A stretch of DNA of 64,000 nt from NCBI RefSeq assembly GCF_900110765.1, contig NZ_FOEO01000012.1:62001-126000 (forward strand). The letters run 5' to 3'. The stretch is from Pseudomonas sp. NFACC02 (GTDB lineage Bacteria; Pseudomonadota; Gammaproteobacteria; Pseudomonadales; Pseudomonadaceae). The notes under the pieces are model-generated. The model saw nothing but the letters and a program-made list of their open reading frames with translations, searched no databases and was not told the origin of the DNA. Positions 8,787 to 18,956 of this stretch are shown here, one piece after another. Each line of letters starts with the position of its first letter. Within the stretch, counting starts at the first letter, position 1. Both the position numbers and the translations under genes were made by a program.

Positions 8787-9275
8787 TTAAGCCTGAGTTG
8801 CGTATTTAGCCAACGTCGGATCGTTCTTCAGAACGTCGAGGGTGTTGGTGTGCACGTCTTCAGCGGTGGCGTCTGCCTTGTTGAAGATCTGCTGGTAGTG
8901 GTCATGGGTGACTGCGGCGAAATGCGCACGGTCTTCCGGTGCAACGCCCAGTACGACCGCATAGGTCGTCAGTGCCTCGCCTTGGCCCATCGCCATGTCT
9001 TTGGAAAGCTCGTCCATCATGCCGTTCATGGCAAACCAGGACTTACCGCCGTAAGTCAGGGCGCTGTTGGTGGAGCAGCCGTTGGTGCCTGAGGTCATGC
9101 CGAACGTGGCGTTACCGGAGGTGCCGTTGGTGGTGGAAGCGAGGAAGTGAGCGGGGGTACCGCGTTGACCTTCGAACAGCATGTTGCCCCAGCCGCAGTC
9201 TGGGCCGCCAGGCGCTTGAGCCATGGCGTTGATGGACACAGCGGCGAAGAGAGTACCAAGAAGAATCCGTTTCAT
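8787..9275 (-). CDS. DUF3015 family periplasmic protein
   Basis: A 162-residue protein with a signal peptide (MKRILLGTLFAAVSINAMAQ). The mature part begins PGGPDCGWGNMLFEGQRG and includes a Ser/Thr/Asn/Gly-rich stretch with TSGTNGCSTN, the pattern of the DUF3015 family. Function is unknown. ATG 9275 starts directly at a signal peptide, while the upstream in-frame start at 9299 is a TTG, so 9275 is preferred. Its 5' leader contains a GGCCGGT/ACCGGCC hairpin at 9338-9364. No co-transcribed neighbour is evident. Confidence 0.82.
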   Translation of the reverse strand: MKRILLGTLFAAVSINAMAQAPGGPDCGWGNMLFEGQRGTPAHFLASTTNGTSGNATFGMTSGTNGCSTNSALTYGGKSWFAMNGMMDELSKDMAMGQGEALTTYAVVLGVAPEDRAHFAAVTHDHYQQIFNKADATAEDVHTNTLDVLKNDPTLAKYATQA

Positions 9276-9557
9276 AGCTTTAGTCTCTGTTTGTTTCAAC
9301 CAAGGGTCGGATCCTGGCCGATACGGGCGCCAGGGAGGGCCGGTTATTTAATTTGTTACCGGCCGCGCAGCTTGGAGTTTAGGCACGATCTGAACGTTCC
9401 GTCAGCTATTACACTTTGTTGTATGCAGTTCGGGTCCGGAAAAGCTGTAGGAAAGTTCTCTGATCAAAAAAGGCACTCTGGTGGTTCTTGCCTTGCCAGT
9501 CTGGTGCGGCGAGCGCCAGAATGCGCCCATCTGCCCCGCCTGATGTAAGGATGTCCG

Positions 9558-11990
9558 ATGCCCGATCCTGTTGCTGCCAGCTTGCGACTTGCGCCTGAGG
9601 CGCTGACCCGTCCCTTTTCCGCTGAACAGTTCAGCTTCACGACAACCAACGATCTGGAACCCTTTCGCGGCGTGCTCGGCCAGGAACGAGCCGTCGAGGC
9701 TTTACAGTTCGGGGTCGCCATGCCGCGCCCCGGTTACAATGTGTTTGTCATGGGAGAGCCCGGCACCGGCCGCTTCTCTTTCGTCAAGCGGTACCTCAAG
9801 GCCGAAGGCAAGCGCATGCAGACCCCGTCCGACTGGGTCTACGTCAATAATTTCGATGAGGCACGAGAGCCGCGGGCACTGGAGTTGCCGCCGGGCAGTG
9901 CCAGTGCGTTCATTGCTGACATCAACGGACTGATCGACAACTTGCTGTCGACCTTTCCTGCTGTGTTCGAGCATCCGTCCTACCAGCAGAAAAAAAGCGC
10001 CATCGACCGCGCCTTCAATCAGCGTTATGACCGGGCACTGGACGTGATCGAACGCCTTGCCCTGGAAAAAGACATTGCGCTGTACCGCGACAGCAGCAAC
10101 ATCGCGTTCACGCCCATGCTGGACGGCAAGGCGCTGGACGAGGCCGAATTTTCGCAGTTGCCAGAGGCTGACCGTGAACGCTTTCACACCGATATCTCGG
10201 CTCTGGAGGAGCGTCTCAACGAAGAGCTCGCCAGCCTGCCGCAGTGGAAGCGCGAGTCCAATAACCAGATGCGCCAGTTGAATGAAGAAACCATCATTCT
10301 GGCCTTGCAGCCCTTGCTGGCGCCGTTGTCCGAACAGTACGCGGAAAACGCCGCGGTCTGCGCGTATCTGCAGGCGATGCAGGTCAATCTGCTGAAAACC
10401 GTGGTCGAGCAGCTGGTCGATGACAGCAAGACCGACGCCCAGGCGCGCAAGCTCCTGGAAGAGCAATACTGCCCAAGCCTGGTGGTCGGCCACTCGGCCA
10501 GCGGCGGAGCGCCGGTGGTGTTCGAGCCTCACCCGACCTACGACAATCTGTTCGGCCGTATCGAATACAGCACCGATCAAGGTGCGCTGTACACCACGTA
10601 TCGCCAACTGCGCCCAGGTGCGTTTCACCGGGCCAACGGTGGCTTCCTGATTCTGGAAGCTGAAAAAATGCTCAGTGAGCCGTTCGTATGGGACGCGCTT
10701 AAGCGTTCGCTGCAATCGCGCAAGCTGAAGATGGAGTCGCCGTTGGGCGAACTGGGCCGTATCGCCACGGTGACGCTGACGCCGCAGACCATCCCGTTGC
10801 ACGTCAAAGTCATCATCATCGGCGCCCGTTCGCTGTACTACACGCTGCAGGACCTGGATCCGGACTTCCAGGAGATGTTTCGGGTGCTGGTCGATTTCGA
10901 TGAAGACATTCCGATGGTCGACGAGAGCCTGGAGCAGTTTGCCCAGTTGCTCAAAACCCGGACTTCGGAAGAAGGCATGGCGCCGCTGACCGCCGATGCG
11001 GTGGCGCGTCTGGCGACCTACAGCGCGCGCCTGGCCGAACACCAGGGACGTCTGTCGGCCCGTATTGGCGATCTGTTCCAGTTGGTCAGCGAGGCAGACT
11101 TCATTCGCAGCCTGGCCAACGACGAGCGCACCGACGCCGGTCATATCGAGCGGGCGCTGAAAGCCAAGGCCACGCGCACCGGCCGCGTGTCGGCACGCAT
11201 TCTGGACGACATGCTCGCCGGGATCATCCTGATCGACACCGCAGGCGCGGCGGTCGGCAAGTGCAACGGCCTGACGGTGCTGGAAGTCGGCGATTCGGCG
11301 TTCGGGGTCCCGGCGCGGATTTCTGCCACGGTGTACCCGGGTGGCAGCGGCATCGTCGACATCGAACGTGAGGTCAACCTCGGTCAGCCGATCCACTCCA
11401 AAGGCGTGATGATTCTCACGGGGTACCTGGGCAGTCGGTATGCACAGGAATTCCCGCTGGCGATTTCCGCTAGCATCGCGCTGGAGCAGTCCTACGGTTA
11501 TGTGGATGGCGACAGTGCGTCGCTGGGTGAGGTCTGCACGTTGATTTCCGCGTTGTCAAAGACACCGCTCAAGCAGTGTTTCGCGATCACCGGTTCGATC
11601 AACCAGTTCGGTGAAGTCCAGGCAGTCGGCGGGGTCAACGAGAAGATCGAAGGTTTCTTCCGGCTGTGTGAAGCCCGTGGCCTGACCGGTGATCAGGGCG
11701 CGATCATTCCGCAGGCAAACGTCGCCACGTTGATGCTCGATGAAAAGGTCCTGCAGGCCGTGCGTGCCGGACAATTCCATGTCTATGCCGTGCGCCAGGT
11801 CGATGAGGCGTTGAGTCTGCTGGTCGGCGAACCGGTGGGTGAGGCGGACGAAGAGGGTCAATTCCCGGAAAACTCGGTCAACGGCCGGGTGGTGGACCGC
11901 CTTCGCGACATTGCTGAAATGCTCAGCGACGAGGACCTCAAGGAGCTCGAAAAAGAGGCGCCACAATTACAGCCTGAGCTGAAAAGTTGA
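9558..11990 (+). CDS. Lon-like ATP-dependent protease (LonB/AsrA type)
   Basis: An 810-residue AAA+ protease. The N-terminal ATPase module has the loop GEPGTGRFSF, where the Walker A lysine is replaced by arginine, as I recall for this subfamily. A long coiled insertion follows. The C-terminal S16 protease domain carries the Ser-Lys dyad: Ser653 in GDSASLGE and Lys696 in GGVNEKIEGFF. It corresponds to P. aeruginosa PA0779 (AsrA), reported to influence the heat-shock response. Unlike Lon, it lacks the large N-terminal substrate domain. It is transcribed alone and followed by a terminator. Confidence 0.9.
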   Translation: MPDPVAASLRLAPEALTRPFSAEQFSFTTTNDLEPFRGVLGQERAVEALQFGVAMPRPGYNVFVMGEPGTGRFSFVKRYLKAEGKRMQTPSDWVYVNNFDEAREPRALELPPGSASAFIADINGLIDNLLSTFPAVFEHPSYQQKKSAIDRAFNQRYDRALDVIERLALEKDIALYRDSSNIAFTPMLDGKALDEAEFSQLPEADRERFHTDISALEERLNEELASLPQWKRESNNQMRQLNEETIILALQPLLAPLSEQYAENAAVCAYLQAMQVNLLKTVVEQLVDDSKTDAQARKLLEEQYCPSLVVGHSASGGAPVVFEPHPTYDNLFGRIEYSTDQGALYTTYRQLRPGAFHRANGGFLILEAEKMLSEPFVWDALKRSLQSRKLKMESPLGELGRIATVTLTPQTIPLHVKVIIIGARSLYYTLQDLDPDFQEMFRVLVDFDEDIPMVDESLEQFAQLLKTRTSEEGMAPLTADAVARLATYSARLAEHQGRLSARIGDLFQLVSEADFIRSLANDERTDAGHIERALKAKATRTGRVSARILDDMLAGIILIDTAGAAVGKCNGLTVLEVGDSAFGVPARISATVYPGGSGIVDIEREVNLGQPIHSKGVMILTGYLGSRYAQEFPLAISASIALEQSYGYVDGDSASLGEVCTLISALSKTPLKQCFAITGSINQFGEVQAVGGVNEKIEGFFRLCEARGLTGDQGAIIPQANVATLMLDEKVLQAVRAGQFHVYAVRQVDEALSLLVGEPVGEADEEGQFPENSVNGRVVDRLRDIAEMLSDEDLKELEKEAPQLQPELKS

Positions 11991-12010
11991 TGATTTGACG
12001 TCAACTAAAC

Positions 12011-12050
12011 AGGGCGTCTGATGGCAAAATGACCATTCGGCGCCCTTTTT
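12011..12050 (+). terminator. Terminator after the Lon-like protease gene
   Basis: The outer stem GGGCG/CGCCC, with an inner ATGG/CCAT pairing, is followed by TTTTTG. It starts about 20 bases after the stop codon. Confidence 0.7.
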
Positions 12051-12176
12051 GTTTTCACCCTTTTCCTTAAGGGTATTTGTTCGATATTGTCGGGTTGCAG
12101 CAGTGGTCAAAGGGACTGACGCATTTCCGAAAAGCGGTTCGAGGGAATGAATACTGCAATCAATGAGGAGCTCGCC

Positions 12177-12509
12177 ATGCCGCGCAGCCTCTGTCTTACT
12201 CGCCAATGCCTGGGTCTGGTGACCCGTATCGAATGTGTGATTCGCCCGCTGTCCGGCGATAACGGTATGTGGACCTTGCTGTTCGCTGCCGGGATGTCCG
12301 GTGAACAACCTTCTGCGCTCAAGGCTCAAGGGCCTTTCCATGGTCCGGTTGCCGCCGAGTCGGTACTGGATGCGATTGCCGAGAGTCTTGCGCTACACGG
12401 CTATCAGACCGCAGAAGAGTTACCGATCTGGAGCCTTCATCTGCAAGGTGAGTTACGACGCATCAATGGTGATTTATCCCACAGCCAGCGAACTTCCCCG
12501 GTTAGCTGA
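12177..12509 (+). CDS. Conserved hypothetical protein
   Basis: A 110-residue soluble protein starting MPRSLCLTRQCLGLVTRIEC. It has no signal peptide, membrane segment or motif I recognise. ATG 12177 is preceded by GAGGAG at good spacing; an earlier in-frame ATG at 12147 lacks one. It lies between terminators or gaps, apparently monocistronic. Coding reality is supported by the ribosome binding site and the Pseudomonas-like GC-rich third positions. Confidence 0.6.
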   Translation: MPRSLCLTRQCLGLVTRIECVIRPLSGDNGMWTLLFAAGMSGEQPSALKAQGPFHGPVAAESVLDAIAESLALHGYQTAEELPIWSLHLQGELRRINGDLSHSQRTSPVS

Positions 12510-12683
12510 GCAAGCACCGTCGTCTCGACGAACGTCGCGTCTGTTTTCCTGGAGTCCAGAGGCGTAGCACGGCATTCGTCGAGGCTGTTTCATCGGGTTA
12601 ATTGTTTCAAGTCTTGTCGTAAAGGGTTGTGCCGGAACGGCTTCGCCCTATACTCGCGAGCTTTCAATGACCTGTGAGCTTCA

Positions 12684-13172
12684 ATGGAACGTTTTATCGA
12701 AAATGCCATGTACGCGTCGCGCTGGTTGCTGGCGCCGATCTACTTTGGCTTGTCTCTGGGATTGCTGGCGCTGGCGCTCAAGTTTTTCCAGGAAATCTTT
12801 CATGTCCTTCCCAACGTGTTTTCGCTGGCCGAGTCGGACCTGATTCTCGTCTTGCTGTCGCTGATCGACATGGCGCTGGTGGGCGGTCTGCTGGTGATGG
12901 TCATGATCTCCGGCTACGAAAACTTCGTCTCTCAGCTGGACATCGACGAAGACAAGGAAAAGCTCAACTGGCTGGGCAAAATGGACTCGTCTTCGTTGAA
13001 GATGAAAGTCGCCGCGTCCATCGTCGCGATTTCTTCCATTCATCTGCTACGGGTGTTCATGGACGCCAAGAACATCGAGCCGCAATACCTGATGTGGTAT
13101 GTGATCATCCACATGACATTTGTGGTGTCGGCGTTTGCGATGGGCTATCTGGACAAGCTGACCAAGCATTGA
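12684..13172 (+). CDS. YqhA family (UPF0114 / TIGR00645) inner-membrane protein
   Basis: A 162-residue membrane protein with three or four hydrophobic helices ([41 protein letters not shown]; the region around [17 protein letters not shown]; and a C-terminal helix). The family starts with a [18 protein letters not shown] segment and contains [10 protein letters not shown], both seen here. Function is unknown. It appears monocistronic. Confidence 0.88.
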   Translation: MERFIENAMYASRWLLAPIYFGLSLGLLALALKFFQEIFHVLPNVFSLAESDLILVLLSLIDMALVGGLLVMVMISGYENFVSQLDIDEDKEKLNWLGKMDSSSLKMKVAASIVAISSIHLLRVFMDAKNIEPQYLMWYVIIHMTFVVSAFAMGYLDKLTKH

Positions 13173-13272
13173 TATCGGCCGGGTAGTTTATGACTGCGTT
13201 TATCCGGTTGTGCTAGGCTGCTCGGCCTTTTAGATCAGGGCGCCCGCGGGCGCTCTTCAGCGGAGCAGCGTT

Positions 13273-13890
13273 ATGTCCGAAGTCAATCTGTCCACCGACG
13301 AAACCCGCGTCAGCTACGGCATCGGCCGCCAGTTGGGCGACCAACTGCGCGACAACCCGCCGCCGGGCGTCAATCTGGATGCCATTCTGGCCGGTCTGAC
13401 CGACGCTTTCGGTGGCCAGCCAAGCCGTGTTGGCCAGGAAGAAATGGCTGCCAGCTTCAAAGTCATTCGTGAAATCATGCAGGCCGAAGCCGCTGCCAAG
13501 GCCGAAGCCGCCGCGGGTGCGGGCAAGCAATACCTGGCCGAAAACGCCAAGCGCGAAGGTGTCACCACGCTGGAGTCGGGTTTGCAGTTCGAAGTCATCA
13601 CAGCGGGCGAGGGCGCTCAGCCAACCCGCGAAAGCAACGTGCGCACCCATTACCACGGCATGCTGATCGACGGCACCGTGTTCGACAGCTCCTACGATCG
13701 CGGCGAACCTGCCGAGTTTCCGGTCGGTGGTGTGATTGCAGGCTGGACCGAAGCACTGCAACTGATGAAAGCCGGCAGCAAGTGGCGTCTGCACGTTCCT
13801 AGCGAACTGGCTTACGGCGCACAAGGCGTGGGCAGCATTCCACCGCACAGCGTTCTGGTATTCGACGTAGAACTGCTCGACGTTCTCTAA
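13273..13890 (+). CDS. fklB: FKBP-type peptidyl-prolyl cis-trans isomerase, FklB type
   Basis: A 205-residue prolyl isomerase. Residues ~1-90 form the helical dimerisation domain of the FklB/FkpA/Mip class (GRQLGDQL, then LDAILAGLTDAF). The C-terminal ~105 residues are the FKBP catalytic domain (VRTHYHGMLIDGTVFDSSY, GVIAGWTEALQLMKAGSKW, SELAYGAQG). There is no signal peptide, so it acts in the cytoplasm. GGAG precedes ATG 13273. In P. aeruginosa the gene likewise lies near the PA4570 homologue and ispB. Confidence 0.92.
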   Translation: MSEVNLSTDETRVSYGIGRQLGDQLRDNPPPGVNLDAILAGLTDAFGGQPSRVGQEEMAASFKVIREIMQAEAAAKAEAAAGAGKQYLAENAKREGVTTLESGLQFEVITAGEGAQPTRESNVRTHYHGMLIDGTVFDSSYDRGEPAEFPVGGVIAGWTEALQLMKAGSKWRLHVPSELAYGAQGVGSIPPHSVLVFDVELLDVL

Positions 13891-13930
13891 GGCTGTTGCC
13901 GTAGCCTCAAGCTTTAGGCTCAGGCAGATC

Positions 13931-13965
13931 GTTGCCGGGTGGACAATACGTGTCCACTCGGCAAC
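13931..13965. repeat. Imperfect 15-bp inverted repeat downstream of fklB
   Basis: The arms GTTGCCGgGTGGACA and TGTCCACtCGGCAAC (13931-13945, 13951-13965) flank ATACG. It lies between convergent genes but has no adjacent T run on either strand, so it is a hairpin of uncertain role: perhaps a weak terminator or RNA-stabilising 3' end. Confidence 0.5.
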
Positions 13966-13984
13966 GTCGGATTCAGGCGTGGCA

Positions 13985-14227
13985 TCAGTGCAGTTCGCAG
14001 GCCGGGCGCAAGGCCCGGGCGTAGCAGAACAGAAACAGGCTGCGCACCATCTCCTTTTGAACACCGGGTTCACATGAGCTCAGGCTGTTGACGTCCAGAT
14101 CCCCTTGATCCCGTAACTCGTCCAGCGCGTCTTCTTCCAGCACTGCACATACCTCGCCTGTCTCGCGATGCAGGATGCGCAGGTAAGGGTGTGGCCGATC
14201 CAGCCAGGCGTCGATCAAATAGGTCAT
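13985..14227 (-). CDS. PA4570-like small iron-regulated protein
   Basis: An 80-residue soluble protein (MTYLIDAWLDRPHPYLRILH). The central part is acidic (VLEEDALDELRDQGDLDV) and there are three cysteines. It sits in the same place as P. aeruginosa PA4570 (between fklB and ispB). AAGGAGA precedes ATG 14227. A Fur-like box at 14251-14269 overlaps the expected promoter. As I recall, PA4570 is strongly iron-repressed, which fits. The molecular function is unknown. Confidence 0.8.
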   Translation of the reverse strand: MTYLIDAWLDRPHPYLRILHRETGEVCAVLEEDALDELRDQGDLDVNSLSSCEPGVQKEMVRSLFLFCYARALRPACELH

Positions 14228-14250
14228 GTTCGTTCTCCTTGAAAGTCTTC

Positions 14251-14279
14251 AATGAGAATAATTCTTATCTGTGAAATAG
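14251..14279 (-). promoter_or_regulatory. Fur box overlapping the promoter of the PA4570-like gene
   Basis: AATGAGAAT-A-ATTCTTATC (14251-14269) matches the 19-bp Fur dyad, with 7 of 9 symmetric positions. On the minus strand, TTGCTA (-35, about 14274-14279) and TATTCT (-10) with a 16-base spacer overlap it, as expected for iron repression. Confidence 0.75.
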
Positions 14280-14359
14280 CAAGGATCTATTTGAGATTTA
14301 TTCGCATTATGCGCCGCTGGCGCATCAAGGCCATACGCCTGTGGATAATCGCGGGCAAC

Positions 14360-14382
14360 AAAAAACCCGTCACGCGGACGGG
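14360..14382 (-). terminator. Terminator of ispB
   Basis: On the minus strand CCCGTC-cgcgt-GACGGG is followed by TTTTTT. It starts 24 bases after the ispB stop. Confidence 0.85.
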
Positions 14383-14405
14383 CTTTCGGTGTAGCGAGCT
14401 GCTGA

Positions 14406-15374
14406 TCAGTGGGTGCGAGCGACCGCAAACTCACTCAGCTCGATCAGGGCGTCGCGGTATTCGCTAGGGGGCAGGGCGTCCAGGCAGGCGATGGCGCGTG
14501 CCACGTAGTCACGAGCCAGTTGAGCGGTGTAATCCAGTGACCCCGACTGTTCGACGGCATCACGGATACTCTCCAGATCCTCGAGGCCGCCCTTTTGAAT
14601 GGCCTGACGCACTAGCGCCGCCTGTTCAGGCGTGCCTTCGCGCATCGTGTAGATCAGCGGAAGGGTAGGTTTGCCTTCTGCAAGGTCATCGCCGATGTTC
14701 TTGCCCATGGTTTCGGCGTCGCCACGGTAATCGAGCAGATCGTCGACCAGTTGGAATGCGATGCCGAGGTGATCGCCAAAGGTGCGCAGTGCTTCGCTCT
14801 GTTCCGTACCGGCCTTGGCCAGGGCGGCGGCACTGTGAGTCGAGGCTTCGAACAGCATGGCTGTCTTGCCGCGGATCACTTCCATGTACGTTTCTTCGGT
14901 GGTGCTGGCGTCACGAATTTTCGAGAGTTGTAGAACTTCGCCCTCGGCGATGACGCGGGTGGCCTTGGACAGGATCTGCATGACCGGCATCGAACCGAGC
15001 TCGACCATCATTTCGAACGAGCGCGAGTAAAGGAAATCACCCACCAGTACGCTCGGCGCGTTGCCCCACATGGCGTTCGCGGTCGAGCGGCCACGGCGCA
15101 TGCCGGACATGTCGACCACGTCGTCGTGCAGCAGGGTCGCGGTGTGCAGGAATTCGATGGTGGCGGCCAGCAGACGAAGGTCGTCACCGCCGCTGCCCAG
15201 TGCCTTGCCGCACAGAAGCACCAGTAATGGACGCAGTCGTTTACCGCCGGCGGAGGTAATGTAGTCGCCGATTTTCGAGACCAGCGGCACGCGCGATGTC
15301 AGCTGCTTCTTGATAATGTGGTCGACGGCTGTAAAGTCGTCCGCCACAGCGCGGTAGAAGGCTTGGGGTTGCAT
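14406..15374 (-). CDS. ispB: Octaprenyl/polyprenyl diphosphate synthase
   Basis: A 322-residue trans-prenyltransferase that elongates farnesyl diphosphate with IPP to make the ubiquinone side chain. Both aspartate-rich motifs are present: LLHDDVVDMS (first) and QLVDDLLDYRGD (second). The substrate-binding GGKRLRPLL lies near residue 45. Length and order match IspB. It is divergent from rplU, a conserved arrangement in gamma-proteobacteria. The start is preceded by GGAGCACG on the minus strand. Confidence 0.95.
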   Translation of the reverse strand: MQPQAFYRAVADDFTAVDHIIKKQLTSRVPLVSKIGDYITSAGGKRLRPLLVLLCGKALGSGGDDLRLLAATIEFLHTATLLHDDVVDMSGMRRGRSTANAMWGNAPSVLVGDFLYSRSFEMMVELGSMPVMQILSKATRVIAEGEVLQLSKIRDASTTEETYMEVIRGKTAMLFEASTHSAAALAKAGTEQSEALRTFGDHLGIAFQLVDDLLDYRGDAETMGKNIGDDLAEGKPTLPLIYTMREGTPEQAALVRQAIQKGGLEDLESIRDAVEQSGSLDYTAQLARDYVARAIACLDALPPSEYRDALIELSEFAVARTH

Positions 15375-15453
15375 CAGCGAGACGTGCTCCAGAAGGGTTG
15401 CGCGGCATGCTAGGTTGCAGGCCCCACCCTGTCAAGGCGTGAAGTAACGCCGC

Positions 15454-15482
15454 TTGCAAGGCGTTCGTGGCTTGCGTACAAT
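15454..15482 (+). promoter_or_regulatory. Sigma-70 promoter of rplU-rpmA
   Basis: TTGCAA and TACAAT are separated by exactly 17 bases. The predicted transcript has a leader of about 125 bases before the rplU start, long enough for a regulatory structure, though I cannot define one. Confidence 0.75.
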
Positions 15483-15615
15483 CGCGCACCCTAACTTTCC
15501 TGGGCAGCACCTGCCTTACGCAATTGCACATGGGCCTTTCCAGCCCCGTGCAGCCATGCCAGCCAATACCTCTTCCTATAAAGAGCTGGGTGAGCAGGAT
15601 TTTCGGAGAAATACC

Positions 15616-15930
15616 ATGTCTTATGCAGTAATCGTTACTGGCGGCAAGCAATACAAGGTTGCCCCAGGTGAATACCTGAAGATCGAAAAGCTGGAAGTCG
15701 CTACTGGCGAATCCGTTACTTTTGATCGCGTTCTGTTGGTCGCCAATGGCGACGACGTGAACATCGGCGCTCCAGTTGTTGCCGGCGCTACCGTTGTGGC
15801 TGAAGTGATCTCCCAAGGTCGTCACGATAAAGTCCGCATCATCAAGTTCCGTCGCCGTAAGCACCACATGAAGCGTATGGGCCACCGCCAGTGGTACACC
15901 GAGATCAAAATCACCGGTATTCAGGCTTAA
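15616..15930 (+). CDS. rplU: 50S ribosomal protein L21
   Basis: A 104-residue ribosomal protein of the large subunit that binds 23S rRNA. It starts [26 protein letters not shown] and contains the L21 signature [24 protein letters not shown] 15616 has CGGAGAAA upstream; earlier in-frame starts back to 15454 fall in the promoter and leader. It is co-transcribed with rpmA. Confidence 0.97.
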   Translation: MSYAVIVTGGKQYKVAPGEYLKIEKLEVATGESVTFDRVLLVANGDDVNIGAPVVAGATVVAEVISQGRHDKVRIIKFRRRKHHMKRMGHRQWYTEIKITGIQA

Positions 15931-15965
15931 TTTCAGCCTAATTCCTCACTAGGAGAATTGAACTC

Positions 15966-16238
15966 ATGGCACACAAAAAAGCTGGTGGTAGTACTCGTAA
16001 CGGTCGCGACTCAGAAGCCAAACGCCTTGGCGTGAAGATGTATGGCGGCCAGGTCATCGTTCCGGGCAACATCATCGTGCGTCAGCGCGGCACCCAGTTC
16101 CACGCTGGCTACGGCGTTGGCATGGGCAAAGATCACACTCTGTTCGCTAAAGTCGAAGGCGTGATCAAGTTCCAGGTTAAAGGCGCCTTCGGTCGCCGTT
16201 ATGTAAGCATCGTGCCGAAAGCAGAAGTCGCGGCGTGA
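15966..16238 (+). CDS. rpmA: 50S ribosomal protein L27
   Basis: A 90-residue ribosomal protein whose N-terminal tail reaches toward the peptidyl-transferase centre. It has the signature [15 protein letters not shown] and [22 protein letters not shown] precedes the ATG. It is the second gene of the rplU-rpmA operon and is followed by a strong terminator. It has no Firmicutes-type N-terminal cleavage extension. Confidence 0.97.
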   Translation: MAHKKAGGSTRNGRDSEAKRLGVKMYGGQVIVPGNIIVRQRGTQFHAGYGVGMGKDHTLFAKVEGVIKFQVKGAFGRRYVSIVPKAEVAA

Positions 16239-16303
16239 TCTTGCGTTCAGGCTGTGTGAAGGCGTAGCGAAAGCCACGGCCTGCACATTGCCTGAGCTGA
16301 AAA

Positions 16304-16327
16304 GCCCTGTCGTTGACAGGGCTTTTT
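16304..16327 (+). terminator. Terminator of rplU-rpmA
   Basis: A perfect 8-bp stem, GCCCTGTC-gtt-GACAGGGC, is followed by TTTTT. Confidence 0.92.
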
Positions 16328-16356
16328 CGTTTGTAAAAGGTCTGGTTTTGGTGAGT

Positions 16357-16440
16357 CTCTTGCAAAGCTGTTTGTGTGGGCCGTTGTGGTGTGAAGTCGC
16401 TGGTTTTTGATCGGTATCGCAACGCTCATCTTTGCAAGAG
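16357..16440 (+). repeat. Perfect 11-bp inverted repeat in the obgE upstream region
   Basis: CTCTTGCAAAG at 16357-16367 recurs as its exact reverse complement at 16430-16440, enclosing 62 bases. It lies between the rpmA terminator and obgE, where the obgE promoter and leader should be. It could close a leader RNA or be a two-site operator; neither is shown. Confidence 0.5.
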
Positions 16441-16475
16441 CCTTATGAATTTATGTTGTTTGCTCGTCTTTGTGA

Positions 16476-17714
<1,239 letters not shown>

Positions 17715-17732
17715 TCGACTGAAGTAAACTAC

Positions 17733-17757
17733 AACGCCGCTAAATTAGCGGCGTTTT
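17733..17757 (+). terminator. Terminator of obgE
   Basis: AACGCCGCTAA and TTAGCGGCGTT form an 11-bp perfect stem around a single central base (functionally a shorter stem with a small loop), followed by TTTT. Confidence 0.8.
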
Positions 17758-17798
17758 AGTATCTTGAATGTGTACCTCTGGCTTAGGGTTGAACGATC

Positions 17799-18917
17799 AT
17801 GCGGAGCAAGGTGACAGGTGCCCAGCGTTGGGTTGTGAAGATCGGAAGTGCGCTGCTGACGGCGGACGGCAAGGGTCTTGATCGCAACGCAATGGGTGTT
17901 TGGGTCGAGCAGATGGTGGCGCTGCATGAGGCGGGCGTCGAACTGGTTCTGGTTTCGTCCGGCGCAGTGGCTGCCGGCATGAGTCGCCTGGGCTGGACTG
18001 TGCGACCGAGCGCCATGCATGAGCTTCAAGCGGCGGCGGCGATTGGTCAGATGGGGTTGGTTCAGGCCTGGGAATCCAGTTTCGCGGAGCATGGTCGGCA
18101 TACGGCGCAGATTCTGCTGACTCATGATGATCTGTCTGACCGCAAGCGCTACCTGAACGCCCGCAGTACATTGCGCACCCTCGTAGATCTGGGCGTAGTG
18201 CCGGTCATCAACGAAAACGACACCGTCGTGACGGATGAAATCCGTTTCGGCGATAACGACACCCTGGCGGCGTTGGTGGCAAACCTTGTGGAGGCCGATC
18301 TTCTGGTCATCCTCACCGATCGCGACGGCATGTTCGACGCTGACCCGCGTAATAACCCTGAAGCTCAACTGATTTATGAAGCCCGTGCCGACGATCCGGC
18401 GCTGGACGCTGTGGCGGGTGGTACCGGCGGCGCCTTGGGGCGTGGTGGCATGCAGACCAAGTTGCGTGCGGCACGTCTGGCGGCGCGTTCTGGCGCACAT
18501 ACCGTGATTGTGGGTGGTCGCATCGAGCGTGTACTGGCGCGTCTGAAGGCGGGTGAGCGACTTGGAACGTTGCTCTCGCCTGAGCGCGGCATGCTGGCGG
18601 CCCGCAAGCAGTGGCTGGCAGGGCATCTGCAGACGCGCGGCACACTCGTGCTGGATGATGGAGCAGTAAAAGCACTGACCGAGAGCAATAAGAGCCTGCT
18701 ACCGGTAGGTGTAAAGCTCGTCCAGGGCAGCTTTCGTCGTGGGGAGATGGTGGTGTGTGTGGCAGCAAACGGTCGCGAAGTGGCGCGGGGGCTCAGCAAC
18801 TACAGTGCACTTGAAGCGCAGAAGATCATTGGTCAGCCCTCCGACGCGATCGTGAAGGAGTTGGGCTACATGGCTGAACCTGAACTGGTTCATCGCGATA
18901 ATCTGATCCTGGTCTGA
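17799..18917 (+). CDS. proB: Glutamate 5-kinase
   Basis: A 372-residue cytoplasmic enzyme phosphorylating L-glutamate in the first step of proline synthesis. The amino-acid kinase domain covers residues 1-~265 ([53 protein letters not shown]). A C-terminal PUA domain (~280-372) is present, as in the long ProB class that is feedback-inhibited by proline. proA is not adjacent. Confidence 0.96.
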   Translation: MRSKVTGAQRWVVKIGSALLTADGKGLDRNAMGVWVEQMVALHEAGVELVLVSSGAVAAGMSRLGWTVRPSAMHELQAAAAIGQMGLVQAWESSFAEHGRHTAQILLTHDDLSDRKRYLNARSTLRTLVDLGVVPVINENDTVVTDEIRFGDNDTLAALVANLVEADLLVILTDRDGMFDADPRNNPEAQLIYEARADDPALDAVAGGTGGALGRGGMQTKLRAARLAARSGAHTVIVGGRIERVLARLKAGERLGTLLSPERGMLAARKQWLAGHLQTRGTLVLDDGAVKALTESNKSLLPVGVKLVQGSFRRGEMVVCVAANGREVARGLSNYSALEAQKIIGQPSDAIVKELGYMAEPELVHRDNLILV

Positions 18918-18956
18918 TTTCGGGCAGGGTCGGTTTTTTCTTATAAGGAAGCACAG

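Noticed and set aside
9702..11396. A 564-codon minus-strand open frame
   Set aside because: Antisense to the Lon-like protease gene and rich in Arg/Gln/His, the composition produced by reading GC-rich genes backwards.
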